From positions 1 to 20,163 of the IMG/VR virus record IMGVR_UViG_3300004369_000884: a stretch of DNA of 20,163 nt; one strand, 5' to 3'. Below are positions 1-7,243 of the stretch, piece by piece. A program made the translations under genes and the position numbers. Within the stretch, counting starts at the first letter, position 1. Each line of letters begins with the position of its first letter. The notes below the pieces were generated by a model, which saw only the letters and a list, made by a program, of their open reading frames with translations, was not told the DNA's origin and did no database searches. This DNA comes from a virus.

Positions 1-2
1 AT

Positions 3-563
3 CTGACTGGAACCCCAACGGCTCCTACCGCTGCAACGACTACGAGCACCACTCAGATTGCGACGACTGCTTTCGTTCAGCAGGAAATCAACGCATTGGT
101 TGACGCCGCTCCGGGCACTTTGGACACGTTGAACGAGTTGGCTGCAGCGCTCGGAGATGACGCCAACTTCTCGACGACGGTGACTGACTCGCTGGCGTTG
201 AAGGCTCCGTTGGCTTCACCGACCTTTACTGGAACGGTTACTCTTCCTGCTGGCACAAACATTCGTCACGACTATGACGGGTATAGTTCAAACACCACGT
301 TGGTTGCTGGTCACGCAGGTCATACTTTGGAAATCTCATCAGCGGCGAATATCAATGTCCCTACGAACGCTTCAGTAGCGTTCCCTGTTGGAACTGTTAT
401 TAACATTATTCAGACCGGAACAGGCACAGCGACAGTTAATGCTTTATCGGGAGTTACAATTAATGCTGCGGTTGGTCTTAAAACCCGTGAACAGTGGTCT
501 ATGGTAACGTTGCATAAGCGTGGAACCGATACTTGGCTCCTGACTGGCGATGCAAAGGCGTGA
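3..563 (+). CDS. Tail fibre protein, C-terminal part (5' end outside window)
   Basis: The reading frame is open from the window edge and ends at the TGA at 561-563, giving about 186 C-terminal residues. The early part has the motif order of phage tail-fibre repeats: a Thr-rich stretch (TTTSTTQIATTAFVQQEI), then LDTLNELAAALGDD, then SLALKAPLASPTFTGTV. This alternation of short helices and beta turns is common in long trimeric tail fibres. The last 90 residues are Thr/Val/Asn-rich and look like a beta-structured tip (ending TWLLTGDAKA). It is probably a receptor-binding or fibre-shaft protein on the virion. The next gene begins 7 nt later, so the two are probably co-transcribed. The family is inferred from sequence pattern; which fibre it is cannot be told. 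Confidence 0.8.
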   Translation: MTGTPTAPTAATTTSTTQIATTAFVQQEINALVDAAPGTLDTLNELAAALGDDANFSTTVTDSLALKAPLASPTFTGTVTLPAGTNIRHDYDGYSSNTTLVAGHAGHTLEISSAANINVPTNASVAFPVGTVINIIQTGTGTATVNALSGVTINAAVGLKTREQWSMVTLHKRGTDTWLLTGDAKA

Positions 564-569
564 TGACTG

Positions 570-1244
570 ATGGCACAAGATAGGGGCGGAAGCCTTCCTT
601 TCGGAACTTTCACATACACCGACGGCACGGACGCCGGCAACCTCGTCACGTCTCTGGTTGGCCTCGGGTTCCCTGCCACAGAAGCAGTCGATACGTCAAA
701 TACCACGGTTTCTGGCGATGTTGGTAAAGCCCATGAAATCGTTGTAGACGGTGTCACCTATACGACCACGTCAAGTTTTGAGATTCCTCTTGGCACAACT
801 ATTTCTGTTCGAGCGATTGGTCCGTTCTTCCCGCCGCACTTCCCACCTCACTTTCCTCCGTTTTTCCCGCCCCACTTCCCTCCCCATTTCCCTCCGTTCT
901 TCCCTCCCCATTTCCCTCCGCACTTCCCTCCGTTCTTCCCGCCTCATTTCCCGCCACACTTCCCGCCCCACTTCCCTCCGCACTTCCCTCCGTTCTTCCC
1001 TCCCCATTTCCCGCCGCACTTCCCGCCGTTCTTCCCTCCTCATTTCCCGCCACACTTCCCGCCCCATTTCCCGCCGCACTTCCCACCATTCTTCCCTCCG
1101 CATTTCCCGCCACACTTCCCACCATTCTTCCCTCCGCATTTCCCGCCACACTTCCCGCCATTTTTCCCGCCGCACTTCCCACCGTGGTTCCCTCCTCACT
1201 TCCCGCCACATTTCCCTCCGTTTTTCCCGCCGGGCTTCAAGTGA
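570..1244 (+). CDS. FPPX tetrapeptide-repeat protein, putative appendage/structural protein
   Basis: A 224-residue protein. Residues 1-86 form a Gly/Thr/Val-rich, probably beta-structured head resembling small phage fibre modules. Residues 87-222 are 34 perfect tandem tetrapeptides of the form Phe-Pro-Pro-X, where X is His in 23, Phe in 9, Trp in one and Gly in the last. The protein ends Phe-Lys. The H/F pattern has a higher-order period: mostly HHF (12 residues), plus two consecutive HHHHFHHF blocks that look like a 96 bp duplication. No signal peptide or membrane segment is visible. The start is ATG at 570 with AAAGGCG nine bases upstream. It lies between a tail-fibre gene and a small membrane protein, so a virion role is likely. 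I do not recognise the repeat from a named family. The Pro-Pro content makes it a candidate substrate for the prolyl-hydroxylase-like enzymes downstream, but this is inference. Confidence 0.8.
   Translation: MAQDRGGSLPFGTFTYTDGTDAGNLVTSLVGLGFPATEAVDTSNTTVSGDVGKAHEIVVDGVTYTTTSSFEIPLGTTISVRAIGPFFPPHFPPHFPPFFPPHFPPHFPPFFPPHFPPHFPPFFPPHFPPHFPPHFPPHFPPFFPPHFPPHFPPFFPPHFPPHFPPHFPPHFPPFFPPHFPPHFPPFFPPHFPPHFPPFFPPHFPPWFPPHFPPHFPPFFPPGFK
828..1235 (+). repeat. 34 x 12-bp coding tandem repeat (FPPX)
   Basis: Thirty-four in-frame 12-bp units, each TTY-CCN-CCN-NNN. Proline codons vary freely (CCG, CCC, CCT, CCA) and His alternates CAC/CAT, so selection appears to act on the protein rather than the DNA. 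Units 10-17 (from 936) and 18-25 (from 1032) share the same HHHHFHHF order and nearly the same bases over their first 35 nt, indicating a recent 96-bp duplication. The plus strand is almost all pyrimidine and the minus strand almost all purine. Confidence 0.95.
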
Positions 1245-1247
1245 TGG

Positions 1248-1529
1248 GTGTCCGGGGTGCGCAAGTTTTTAAACTGGTACCTCGGACCCATCAACCTTGA
1301 GCGTGATTCGCGTGTTAGTGGTGGGTTCGGCTGGATCGGCCTGATAGCGATCATCGTTACATACGATGTATTTGCTATGAGGACTAAGCGAATAGAGACA
1401 CTATCTCGATATTTTTGGCGGTCAGCCGAACAAAGCATTGCTGGCCCAGCCCTTCGCTTAATTTGGGTTTGGCTCACTTTCCATCTACTTTTCGAGGCGA
1501 AAGTGAGGAAGGTGCTGCACGGAAAGTGA
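1248..1529 (+). CDS. Small two-helix membrane protein
   Basis: A 93-residue basic protein with two hydrophobic segments, about residues 26-44 (GGFGWIGLIAIIVTYDVFA) and 65-82 (IAGPALRLIWVWLTFHLL), joined by a charged loop with a LSRYFWRSAEQ-type amphipathic stretch. The start is GTG at 1248, 3 nt after the upstream stop; the ATG at 1244 is out of frame and closes quickly. The layout (segment, YD, polar loop with LS..F.R, second segment, HL) resembles small membrane proteins common in actinophages (DUF7427-like), but I cannot confirm that family from sequence alone. Its position after virion-like genes would also allow a lysis-associated or membrane-anchoring role. The function is unknown. Confidence 0.6.
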   Translation: MSGVRKFLNWYLGPINLERDSRVSGGFGWIGLIAIIVTYDVFAMRTKRIETLSRYFWRSAEQSIAGPALRLIWVWLTFHLLFEAKVRKVLHGK

Positions 1530-1559
1530 CCTTGTACCTCGACTTTTGAAATCCGAATA

Positions 1560-1575
1560 TGGTACGATCAGCAAC
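1560..1575 (+). promoter_or_regulatory. Extended -10 promoter, probable leaderless start
   Basis: TGGTACGAT at 1560-1568 fits an extended -10 element (TGn-TANNNT). The predicted transcription start, about 7 nt downstream, falls at or next to the ATG at 1576, implying little or no 5' leader. There is no convincing -35 hexamer (TCGACT at 1539-1544 is a weak match). The same TGGTANNNT pattern recurs at 10301, 15813 and 17843. Confidence 0.4.
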
Positions 1576-2211
1576 ATGGCTGATGTAGAAGAGGTATCCC
1601 TCATCCAGCCCGGACACTTTGGATCTTCGGTTGACAATATCACCATCATCGAAGACTTCGTCGATCCGGACCACCTTAAAATCCTGCAAGATTTTTTCCC
1701 AACAATTGATGAGTGGGAAAATCCTCTCGGGGACGAGTTCAACGAAGACGGAACGTGCATCTATGACGCCTCATATTGGTGGGACAGGATGTGTAGCGGA
1801 ACAATCCTTCAGAGGATTGCGCCAGACATGCATGAGTTGATCGATTTTTACATCGACAAGATGCAACGTGTGCTTGAAGAAAAGTTCAACGTTTCGCTCT
1901 ACAAGAGGCCTCCGGTTTTGATTCGATGGTTGCCCGGCAACGAACAGCAACCACACGCGGACAAGCAATTGAATGACGGAGCACCAAACCCGTTCCCCTT
2001 GTATGACATCAACTCAATCATTTATTGGAACGACAATTTCGAGGGTGGAGACTTCTACTATCCGGAGCATGACATCCACCTCCCCATCAAAGCGGGAATG
2101 GCAGTCGCCCATCCGGGTGATGTCCACTATCTACATGGGGTTAAGCCCATCATCTCAGGTGAACGATGGACAACCCCTTCGTTCTACACGATCACGGAAG
2201 TGAGGAAGTAA
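1576..2211 (+). CDS. 2OG-Fe(II) oxygenase, prolyl-4-hydroxylase-like (A)
   Basis: A 211-residue cytosolic protein with a double-stranded beta-helix oxygenase core. The iron ligands are read as H127-x-D129 (QPHADKQ) and H187 (VHYLHGV), with R197 (GERWT) ten residues later to bind the 2-oxoglutarate carboxylate. The spacing and the preceding YWNDNFEGGDFYYPE strand-turn are typical of the prolyl-4-hydroxylase/Tpa1-like group. The expected reaction is hydroxylation of a protein side chain or small molecule using O2 and 2-oxoglutarate, releasing succinate and CO2. I chose ATG 1576 over the upstream in-frame TTG at 1546 because a -10 box lies directly before it. It shares a TAATG overlap with oxygenase B. 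It is the first enzyme after the structural genes and probably opens the operon. The substrate is not known. Confidence 0.85.
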   Translation: MADVEEVSLIQPGHFGSSVDNITIIEDFVDPDHLKILQDFFPTIDEWENPLGDEFNEDGTCIYDASYWWDRMCSGTILQRIAPDMHELIDFYIDKMQRVLEEKFNVSLYKRPPVLIRWLPGNEQQPHADKQLNDGAPNPFPLYDINSIIYWNDNFEGGDFYYPEHDIHLPIKAGMAVAHPGDVHYLHGVKPIISGERWTTPSFYTITEVRK

Positions 2212-2915
2212 TGCGTATCGGCGGCTATTTGGGAAATCCAACAGACGGAATTCTTCTTTACAAGGATGTCTGGCCGAAAGAATCTGATTTTGTTGGACGC
2301 CTTGAGCGTGGCCTTGAAGGAAGTTCTCACGAATACTTTTCGTGGAAGCAGGCAACTGTCGGTGACTACGAGGTCATGAAGGACTATCGAGACTGCTTTG
2401 ATTTCAAACTCCGTCAAGCAGACATGCCGGTTCCAGAGGAATTCGCTGATCTCGGTCGGGTCTACGAAGAAGTTATCGGTGGTGTTCGCGAATGCGTTCG
2501 ACACTACTCATCTCTCTACAACCTCCAACTCGATTACGAGGAAGCGACCAACTTCGTCAAGTATGGCGAGGGACAGCACTTCGCAATTCACCCGGACTCC
2601 GGCTTCTCGTACTCTTGTGCCGTGTCGGCGATTGGATACATCAACGACGATTATGAAGGCGGCGAGTATGTCATGCCGTTCAAGAATCTGAAATTCATCC
2701 CTGAGGCTGGCGATGTGATCGTTCACCCGAGTGATTTCATTTATGCCCACGCATCACAGCCGGTTGCATCCGGTGTCAAGTATTCAGCAGTGACGATGTA
2801 CGACTACAACGACCGTAACCATCAGGCGCATTCCGCACCCAAAGCAGCAGAACCGATCATCACGATGAACAACATCCCGGTGGTCAACAACCAAACATCG
2901 GCATACAACGGATGA
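2211..2915 (+). CDS. 2OG-Fe(II) oxygenase, prolyl-4-hydroxylase-like (B)
   Basis: A 234-residue protein whose start codon overlaps the upstream stop (TAATG), with GAGGAAGT just upstream as ribosome-binding site. The iron ligands are H127-x-D129 (AIHPDSG) and H180 (IYAHASQPV). The 2OG-binding residue ten positions later is K190 (SGVKYS), the Lys variant also found in animal collagen prolyl 4-hydroxylase. The core carries the IGYINDDYEGGEYVMP signature of the family. Residues from about 200 to 234 form an extra Asn/Pro/Ala-rich tail outside the catalytic fold. The closest relative in this window is the oxygenase at 12495, which shares the HAS.PV.SGVKYS.V motif. An in-frame ATG at 2166 would give a longer N-terminus, but it lies within gene A and lacks a good ribosome-binding site. 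Confidence 0.88.
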   Translation: MRIGGYLGNPTDGILLYKDVWPKESDFVGRLERGLEGSSHEYFSWKQATVGDYEVMKDYRDCFDFKLRQADMPVPEEFADLGRVYEEVIGGVRECVRHYSSLYNLQLDYEEATNFVKYGEGQHFAIHPDSGFSYSCAVSAIGYINDDYEGGEYVMPFKNLKFIPEAGDVIVHPSDFIYAHASQPVASGVKYSAVTMYDYNDRNHQAHSAPKAAEPIITMNNIPVVNNQTSAYNG

Positions 2916-3634
2916 AAGCAACGGTCACAAGGACTCACCAGAATCCTCCACAAATCCGCCAAGCGACGGTACGTAGAGACTGGATGGACGAGACGTACAA
3001 GAAGCATGCGTACAAATGCCTTCCGTTGACAGAAGCGAACGTCAACGGTTGGGAATTGGTTCTCCAACAAGATGTCGTAATTCAATGGGATGGCGGTCTA
3101 ACTGTTCCACGGGTTCTGAGTGGCGAAAAAATGACGTTTGAGACAAACGGCCAGACCTACGAGCGCGACATCGTCATGCCCAGCATTATCGGGATTATGT
3201 CATTCACAACCGGCTGGTCGTTTTCAACCCCTCCGGGAATCGCCACATGGATCAGCGGGTCGCCTAATTACTTTGTTGATGGCGCAGTTCCATTGACTGC
3301 TCATATCCCATCAGACTGGTGGCCCGACGAGTTCAACATGAACTGGAAAATCACCAAGATCGGCGAACCTGTCGTTTTCCCCGCTGGGTCACCATTCATG
3401 TTTTTCCAGTTTTACGACACCTCGTTGATGCCCAGCATCGAGTTCGAAGTAGAGAACTACTGGGACAAGCCAGAACTTTCTTCTGCCAGACAGTCCTATG
3501 GCGATGCGAAAATGAAGAAGTTGCAAGATGAGCCATGGACATGGATGGGTGGCATCCGGACAGGGCTCGACGAGAACGGAAACAGGATTGGGCCTCGACA
3601 TGAGGGTCACGTTGAACTAAAGGAACCTCAGTGA
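2912..3634 (+). CDS. DUF6065-like protein (first copy)
   Basis: A 240-residue protein starting with an ATGA overlap on oxygenase B. It carries features I associate with DUF6065, a family of unknown function. These are a CLPLTEANVNGWEL segment at about residues 36-49, then QWDGG, then GWSFSTPPG at about 101-109, an acidic/Trp segment with FNMNW, and finally a FPAGSPF strand. A second protein at 16994 keeps the same order (PWEIKTAPGWS, MNW, IPMGTPI), so this window has two divergent copies. No transmembrane segment or known catalytic triad is visible. The compact beta-rich pattern suggests a binding or small enzymatic domain. It sits inside the oxygenase operon, so it may bind or present the substrate, which is inference. 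The family assignment comes from memory of motif order and is moderately sure. Confidence 0.6.
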   Translation: MKATVTRTHQNPPQIRQATVRRDWMDETYKKHAYKCLPLTEANVNGWELVLQQDVVIQWDGGLTVPRVLSGEKMTFETNGQTYERDIVMPSIIGIMSFTTGWSFSTPPGIATWISGSPNYFVDGAVPLTAHIPSDWWPDEFNMNWKITKIGEPVVFPAGSPFMFFQFYDTSLMPSIEFEVENYWDKPELSSARQSYGDAKMKKLQDEPWTWMGGIRTGLDENGNRIGPRHEGHVELKEPQ

Positions 3635-5205
3635 GAAAATTTGGCGGAATTGCTCTCGGCCTAAAACTTGGAAATCTTGGTTTCAAGATCAAAGGCGTCA
3701 CAGCAGAACAGGTGTTCGACGACCCTGCGTACTTCAAAGAGATCTTCAAGCGCAACAAGGTCATTGGTTTCATCGGAATGAGGCCAACCGACACGGAGCA
3801 CATGCAGTTGGTCGACTGTCTCTACAAGGGTGAGCGCGACCCAGAGTTCAGTAGTGGACTATTGGCTGGTCAGCGGCACGAAACAGTAAGAGATGTCGAA
3901 GACAAACTTGACCCAGAGGGTTTTCTTGAGCGCAACTGGCATGTGGATAACCCATTCCTCGATGAACCGCCATGCCTCGTCTCGATTCACATGACCACCT
4001 ACAAGGTTGATCCCGACTATGGGCACACCTTTTTTGTCAGCCTCGCCAACCTCTACGATGAGTGTCCGGCCCATATCAAAGAACACCTCAAGGATGCTCG
4101 ATTCGTTTGCCAGACAGGCGCAATCGATCAGGACATTTCGACCCACCCTGCACTGCGAACCCATCCCGATACTGGCGAAACAATGCTGTATTGGACTGGA
4201 CCGGGAACAGCCCTTGCTGGCGGTAACACGCCGTGGTTCGATGAACTATACGAGTGGGTTACCAATTACTGCGCCAACGAAGCGAATCGTTTCAAATGGG
4301 TTTGGTCTGAGGGTGATGTGATCATCTGGGACAACCGCGCTGTGATGCACGGCTTTTACAGCGGGTGGGATCGTTCTGAGCGAATTTTCCAGAGGGTCGA
4401 GGTGGGCAACGAAAAGCCTTTCTACGACCCGGAGCATATGGGGAACTGTGATCCCGACTTTGGTGACACCAATGAGTACAAGGGTGTAAAGAAGGATAAA
4501 TCCAAGGGACCGAATCCGGACCACATTCCTCTTGTGTTCACCAAGGGTATTTATGCGCTGGAAGGACTCGAACACCTCTTCCAGAAAGTAACTCTTTTTG
4601 TTTTTTCAAAGGATGGGTTTATCCCTGAGAAGGTTCAGGAGTTCAAGAATTACATCGACGAAACGGATGATCTGGCTGATGATTTCCACGTCGTGGGTGT
4701 GCCAATCGATGAATCAAATCGCGTTTTCGCAAATTTGATGCGTTACAGCAAGAGCCACAATGTTGAAGATCCCGTGGAAGGACAGATGTTTTTGTTCTCT
4801 CGGAACGGCGACACTCATGGTGGCTCAATGCCGGCACGTCAGGATCTGATGCAGTCCAAGGGTAATGAAGACGGATCTCTCACCCCGATGGAAACAGTTC
4901 GTGCGTATCTACGGTGGCACCCTGACATGCGCCACGCAGGTCACGCTTGGCATTACCCCGACTGGTTCCCGCATCAACCTTTGCAGTTCCGGCCTTGGGA
5001 TTATCACAACCTTTCGTTCATGACCTATGAGGGGTTTGGTGGAAAGAACCCGCCCGAAGACTTCTTGGTGCAGTTCGCCATCGACACGATCTACGGTTGT
5101 TTCAATCACCTGAGAGACAACGGCGAGCGTCGGAGAATCATTGAACGGATCAATGATTACATTTCGTACATGCTGGAGTTGGATGAACATGAGTTCGAAA
5201 GATAA
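3631..5205 (+). CDS. TauD/TfdA-type oxygenase with unknown C-terminal domain
   Basis: A 524-residue protein starting at GTG 3631 (GTGA overlap, AAAGGA six bases upstream). Residues 1-265 form a TauD/TfdA dioxygenase domain: H104-x-D106 (NWHVDNPF), distal H240 in WDNRAVMHGFY, and R251/R255 in RIFQRVEVG for 2-oxoglutarate and substrate binding. Typical TauD proteins are about 280-300 residues, so this one is nearly twice the usual length. Residues 290-524 form a separate region with an alternating strand/helix opening (VTLFVFSKDGF, then DDFHVVGVPIDES). It continues with a QMFLFSRNGD segment, a His/Trp-rich stretch (RHAGHAWHYPDWFPHQP) and a helical end. I do not recognise this second domain. The fusion implies a dedicated partner function, perhaps substrate recognition or a second catalytic step. 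The first domain is well supported; the C-terminal role is unknown. Confidence 0.82.
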   Translation: MRKFGGIALGLKLGNLGFKIKGVTAEQVFDDPAYFKEIFKRNKVIGFIGMRPTDTEHMQLVDCLYKGERDPEFSSGLLAGQRHETVRDVEDKLDPEGFLERNWHVDNPFLDEPPCLVSIHMTTYKVDPDYGHTFFVSLANLYDECPAHIKEHLKDARFVCQTGAIDQDISTHPALRTHPDTGETMLYWTGPGTALAGGNTPWFDELYEWVTNYCANEANRFKWVWSEGDVIIWDNRAVMHGFYSGWDRSERIFQRVEVGNEKPFYDPEHMGNCDPDFGDTNEYKGVKKDKSKGPNPDHIPLVFTKGIYALEGLEHLFQKVTLFVFSKDGFIPEKVQEFKNYIDETDDLADDFHVVGVPIDESNRVFANLMRYSKSHNVEDPVEGQMFLFSRNGDTHGGSMPARQDLMQSKGNEDGSLTPMETVRAYLRWHPDMRHAGHAWHYPDWFPHQPLQFRPWDYHNLSFMTYEGFGGKNPPEDFLVQFAIDTIYGCFNHLRDNGERRRIIERINDYISYMLELDEHEFER

Positions 5206-6025
5206 AGACCTGCCAGTCGGCAAACACCTCGGAGGGGGCGTAGTCCTTTTCGAACAAGTGTTCGATCTTGACTGGGACTGGATGCGGGATTACTGCAAAA
5301 CAGTTTTGCAGCAAGAACGAGACACTATGTACACCCCGGGGGTTGATCCGATTACCGGAGAGGATGGCTACATCAACCGGAGCGGATACTTCTTCAAGAA
5401 GGACTCCATCGATGAGATGCCGTGGCGAGGAAGTTTTGTCCATCAGGACAGTCGTCTAGAAGTGATCGAAACCCTTGAATACATCGAGGAACGCCGAGAC
5501 CAGTGTCTGCTCTCCTACCTTGAGATGTTCCCCATTGCTGGTAAGTGCATTTGGTGGAAAATCAAGAGCCACATTGTTGCGTATCCAGTTGGCGGGTTCT
5601 TGGGCATGCATGCCGATGTCAGCACCGATTACGAGTATGGCAAGCCTCATCCGCGAGACCAGTTGGCGACACGTAACTCGGTTTCCGTGGTTGCATACCT
5701 GAATGACAGTGTCGAAACCGAAGAGGAACTCGACGGAACAAATTTCACTGGCGGCGCCCACAATTTCGCATATCTCGACATCAATCATAAGAAGATCAGG
5801 AAGGGCGACATGCTCTTTTTCCCCTCCAACTACGTGGCGGCACATGAAGTTCAGCCGGTAACCGGAGGGTGGCGCTACTCCTACTTAGGGTGGTATTGTC
5901 AGGGCACACCGAATCCGGCGGTGTGTGAAAATGTAATGGATCCGCGCGAGAACCCGGAACTTGCCAAAATCTCAACGAATGTGTACATGGAACATGGCTA
6001 CTCAATCCTCCCCCCAGTCGGCTAA
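5189..6025 (+). CDS. 2OG-Fe(II) oxygenase, IWW subgroup (E)
   Basis: A 278-residue protein with iron ligands H141-x-D143 (GMHADVST) and H219 (YVAAHEV), and 2OG-binding R229 (GGWRYSY). Just before the first ligand is the segment CIWWKIKSHIVAYPVGG, shared as x-IWW-x4-H with the proteins at 6575 and 7230. The three therefore form one paralogous subgroup. A loop between the catalytic strands (ETEEELDGTNFTGGA) is longer than in its relatives. About 40 C-terminal residues follow the core, including two Cys. ATG 5189 overlaps the end of the previous gene by 17 nt and has GGAG ten bases upstream; an in-frame ATG lies 6 nt earlier. Translation is presumably coupled to the TauD-fusion gene. The substrate is unknown; hydroxylation of a protein side chain is the default expectation for this fold. 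Confidence 0.85.
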   Translation: MSSKDKDLPVGKHLGGGVVLFEQVFDLDWDWMRDYCKTVLQQERDTMYTPGVDPITGEDGYINRSGYFFKKDSIDEMPWRGSFVHQDSRLEVIETLEYIEERRDQCLLSYLEMFPIAGKCIWWKIKSHIVAYPVGGFLGMHADVSTDYEYGKPHPRDQLATRNSVSVVAYLNDSVETEEELDGTNFTGGAHNFAYLDINHKKIRKGDMLFFPSNYVAAHEVQPVTGGWRYSYLGWYCQGTPNPAVCENVMDPRENPELAKISTNVYMEHGYSILPPVG

Positions 6026-6575
6026 ATCAATCGGGATTATTCACCCCGGAAAGATGGGTGGCACGCTCGCCTATGCGCTCAAGAGAAGCGGTCATACCGT
6101 TTATTGGGCATCAGAGGGTCGCTCCGACGTTACCGAAGCACGCGCGAACGAATTCGATCTGGTGGATCTCGTCAATATCAACACGGTTCTTTCCAAAAGC
6201 GATTTCGTGATTTGTATCGCTTTCGGTGGCGCTCCACTTGAAGTCGCCAAGCACGTTGCCAAGGTTGGCTACTCGGGCATCTATATCGATGCCAACGGCC
6301 TCTGGGGCGAAGAGTCCGAGAAGGAAGTTGCATCAATCATCAACGAGGCTGGAATCACTTACGTCGAGGCTGGCCTGTACGGATGGCCGTATCCGGGCCG
6401 CGATGGCTACACAGATGAGCACACGCTCTACTTGTCGGGCGAAAAAGCGCAAGACGTCGCCGACCTGTTCACCGATGGATACTGGACAACGGAGATCCAC
6501 GAAACTTCCGCAAAGGAAGTTAAGCGTCTACGTAATGACCGGGAGCGAGGAACAGAGTTCCCCGACAAAGACTGA
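5994..6575 (+). CDS. NAD(P)-binding domain protein (6PGDH/DUF1932-like N-domain only)
   Basis: A 193-residue Rossmann-fold protein. The dinucleotide-binding loop is at residues 13-23 (IGIIHPGKMGG), followed by a second strand ending VYWASEGRS, whose Arg suggests NADPH rather than NADH. The pattern IG..HPG.MG...A....GH.V.W..EGRS is that of the beta-hydroxyacid/phosphogluconate dehydrogenase relatives that normally carry a C-terminal DUF1932 helical domain. That helical dimerisation and substrate domain is absent: the protein stops soon after the nucleotide-binding fold, where family members usually run to about 270-300 residues. It overlaps gene E by 32 nt and ends in a 1-nt overlap with the next oxygenase. 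It may supply a reductase activity for a hydroxylated or keto intermediate, or be a bare NADPH-binding module. The start ATG lacks a strong ribosome-binding site. Confidence 0.7.
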   Translation: MATQSSPQSAKSIGIIHPGKMGGTLAYALKRSGHTVYWASEGRSDVTEARANEFDLVDLVNINTVLSKSDFVICIAFGGAPLEVAKHVAKVGYSGIYIDANGLWGEESEKEVASIINEAGITYVEAGLYGWPYPGRDGYTDEHTLYLSGEKAQDVADLFTDGYWTTEIHETSAKEVKRLRNDRERGTEFPDKD

Positions 6576-7243
6576 TGGAAGTTATTCATCACGGTTTTGG
6601 CATCGTCGAGTACGTCGACGCAATTAAGTTTGATTCTGACTTTTTTGAGGCTTGGCTTGCACGGCGCCGAATGCAGGAACCCAGCGACTACGAGCCAGTA
6701 GGTGACGGAACCTACATGAACCGTGGTGGATACATCTTCACTGAAGAGCAGGTCAATGCTTCCCCCGGTCGTCTGCTTCAACTAAAAGTTGACGCCAGCG
6801 ATGAAGACGTGGTTTTTGCGGAAGGTTTGGAAAACGCAATGACCATGTGCGTTTCAAAATATTTTGATTTCTTCCCCGAAGCGCGCCACAGCATTTGGTG
6901 GAGAGCGGTTCCACATGTCGCAACATACGTCAAGGGCGGGTACATGGGGTATCACCATGACAATCTTGTTGGTGACGGGTACGAAAGCGAAAAAGCGATT
7001 TACAGCGTGCTGACAGGATCCCTAATTCTTAAAGACGATTGCGAAGGCGGTGACTTGGGTTTCAAGTACATCGACAAACATTTCAAACCTAAAACAGGTT
7101 CCGCTTTCGTTTATCCGGCTGGATTCTTGGGAACACATGAAGTTGTCCCCGTGACGTCAGGTGAGCGTGTTTCTTACTTGGAATTCTTTGGGCACGGAAC
7201 GCTTGTCGGAACTATTCCGTTTACGCCTCTTAGTACGGAATAA
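6575..7243 (+). CDS. 2OG-Fe(II) oxygenase, IWW subgroup (G)
   Basis: A 222-residue protein with iron ligands H127-x-D129 (GYHHDNL), distal H188 (LGTHEVVPV) and 2OG-binding R198 (SGERVSY). It shares the SIWWRAVPH segment and the GFLGTHEV/YVGTHGV distal strand with the genes at 5189 and 7230. An early motif, GTYMNRGGYIFTEEQ, parallels GYINRSGYFFKKD of gene E, showing that the N-terminal region is conserved too. Its ATG overlaps the last base of the previous stop (TGATG). It is the last plus-strand gene of this run, and its final 14 nt overlap convergently with the minus-strand oxygenase. Both proteins end in a similar Gly-Thr-(Val)-Ile-Pro-aromatic stretch. Confidence 0.86.
   Translation: MEVIHHGFGIVEYVDAIKFDSDFFEAWLARRRMQEPSDYEPVGDGTYMNRGGYIFTEEQVNASPGRLLQLKVDASDEDVVFAEGLENAMTMCVSKYFDFFPEARHSIWWRAVPHVATYVKGGYMGYHHDNLVGDGYESEKAIYSVLTGSLILKDDCEGGDLGFKYIDKHFKPKTGSAFVYPAGFLGTHEVVPVTSGERVSYLEFFGHGTLVGTIPFTPLSTE
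7213..7242. terminator. Inverted repeat at convergent gene ends, possible two-way terminator
   Basis: TATTCCGT at 7213-7220 and ACGGAATA at 7235-7242 are perfect 8-bp inverted repeats around a 14-nt loop. The repeat spans the stop codons of the two converging oxygenase genes. No run of T follows on either strand, so a classical intrinsic terminator is not proven. The placement at the only convergent junction in the window is the main support. Confidence 0.3.

Noticed and set aside
828-1235. Regular repeat array that could be read as CRISPR-like or regulatory iterons
   Set aside because: There are no unique spacers between units, the period is exactly 12 bp in frame, and synonymous codon variation shows it is protein-coding.
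828-1235. FPPX repeat as mimic of the host-protein (EVH1-binding) FPPPP motif
   Set aside because: The EVH1 consensus needs Phe-Pro-x-hydrophobic-Pro; here His or Phe follows Pro-Pro and the next residue is Phe, not Pro.
751-1272. Long Ser/Arg-rich frame on the plus strand and Arg/Glu/Gly-rich frames on the minus strand across the FPPX repeat
   Set aside because: Low-complexity shadows of the 12-bp repeat: any frame through it stays open. Only the FPPX frame has a non-repeat head domain, a ribosome-binding site and gene-like junctions.
1576-7243. Adjacent oxygenase genes as pieces of one gene split by frameshifts
   Set aside because: Each gene carries its own full set of iron ligands, a 2OG anchor and a start overlapping the previous stop, so they are separate complete enzymes.
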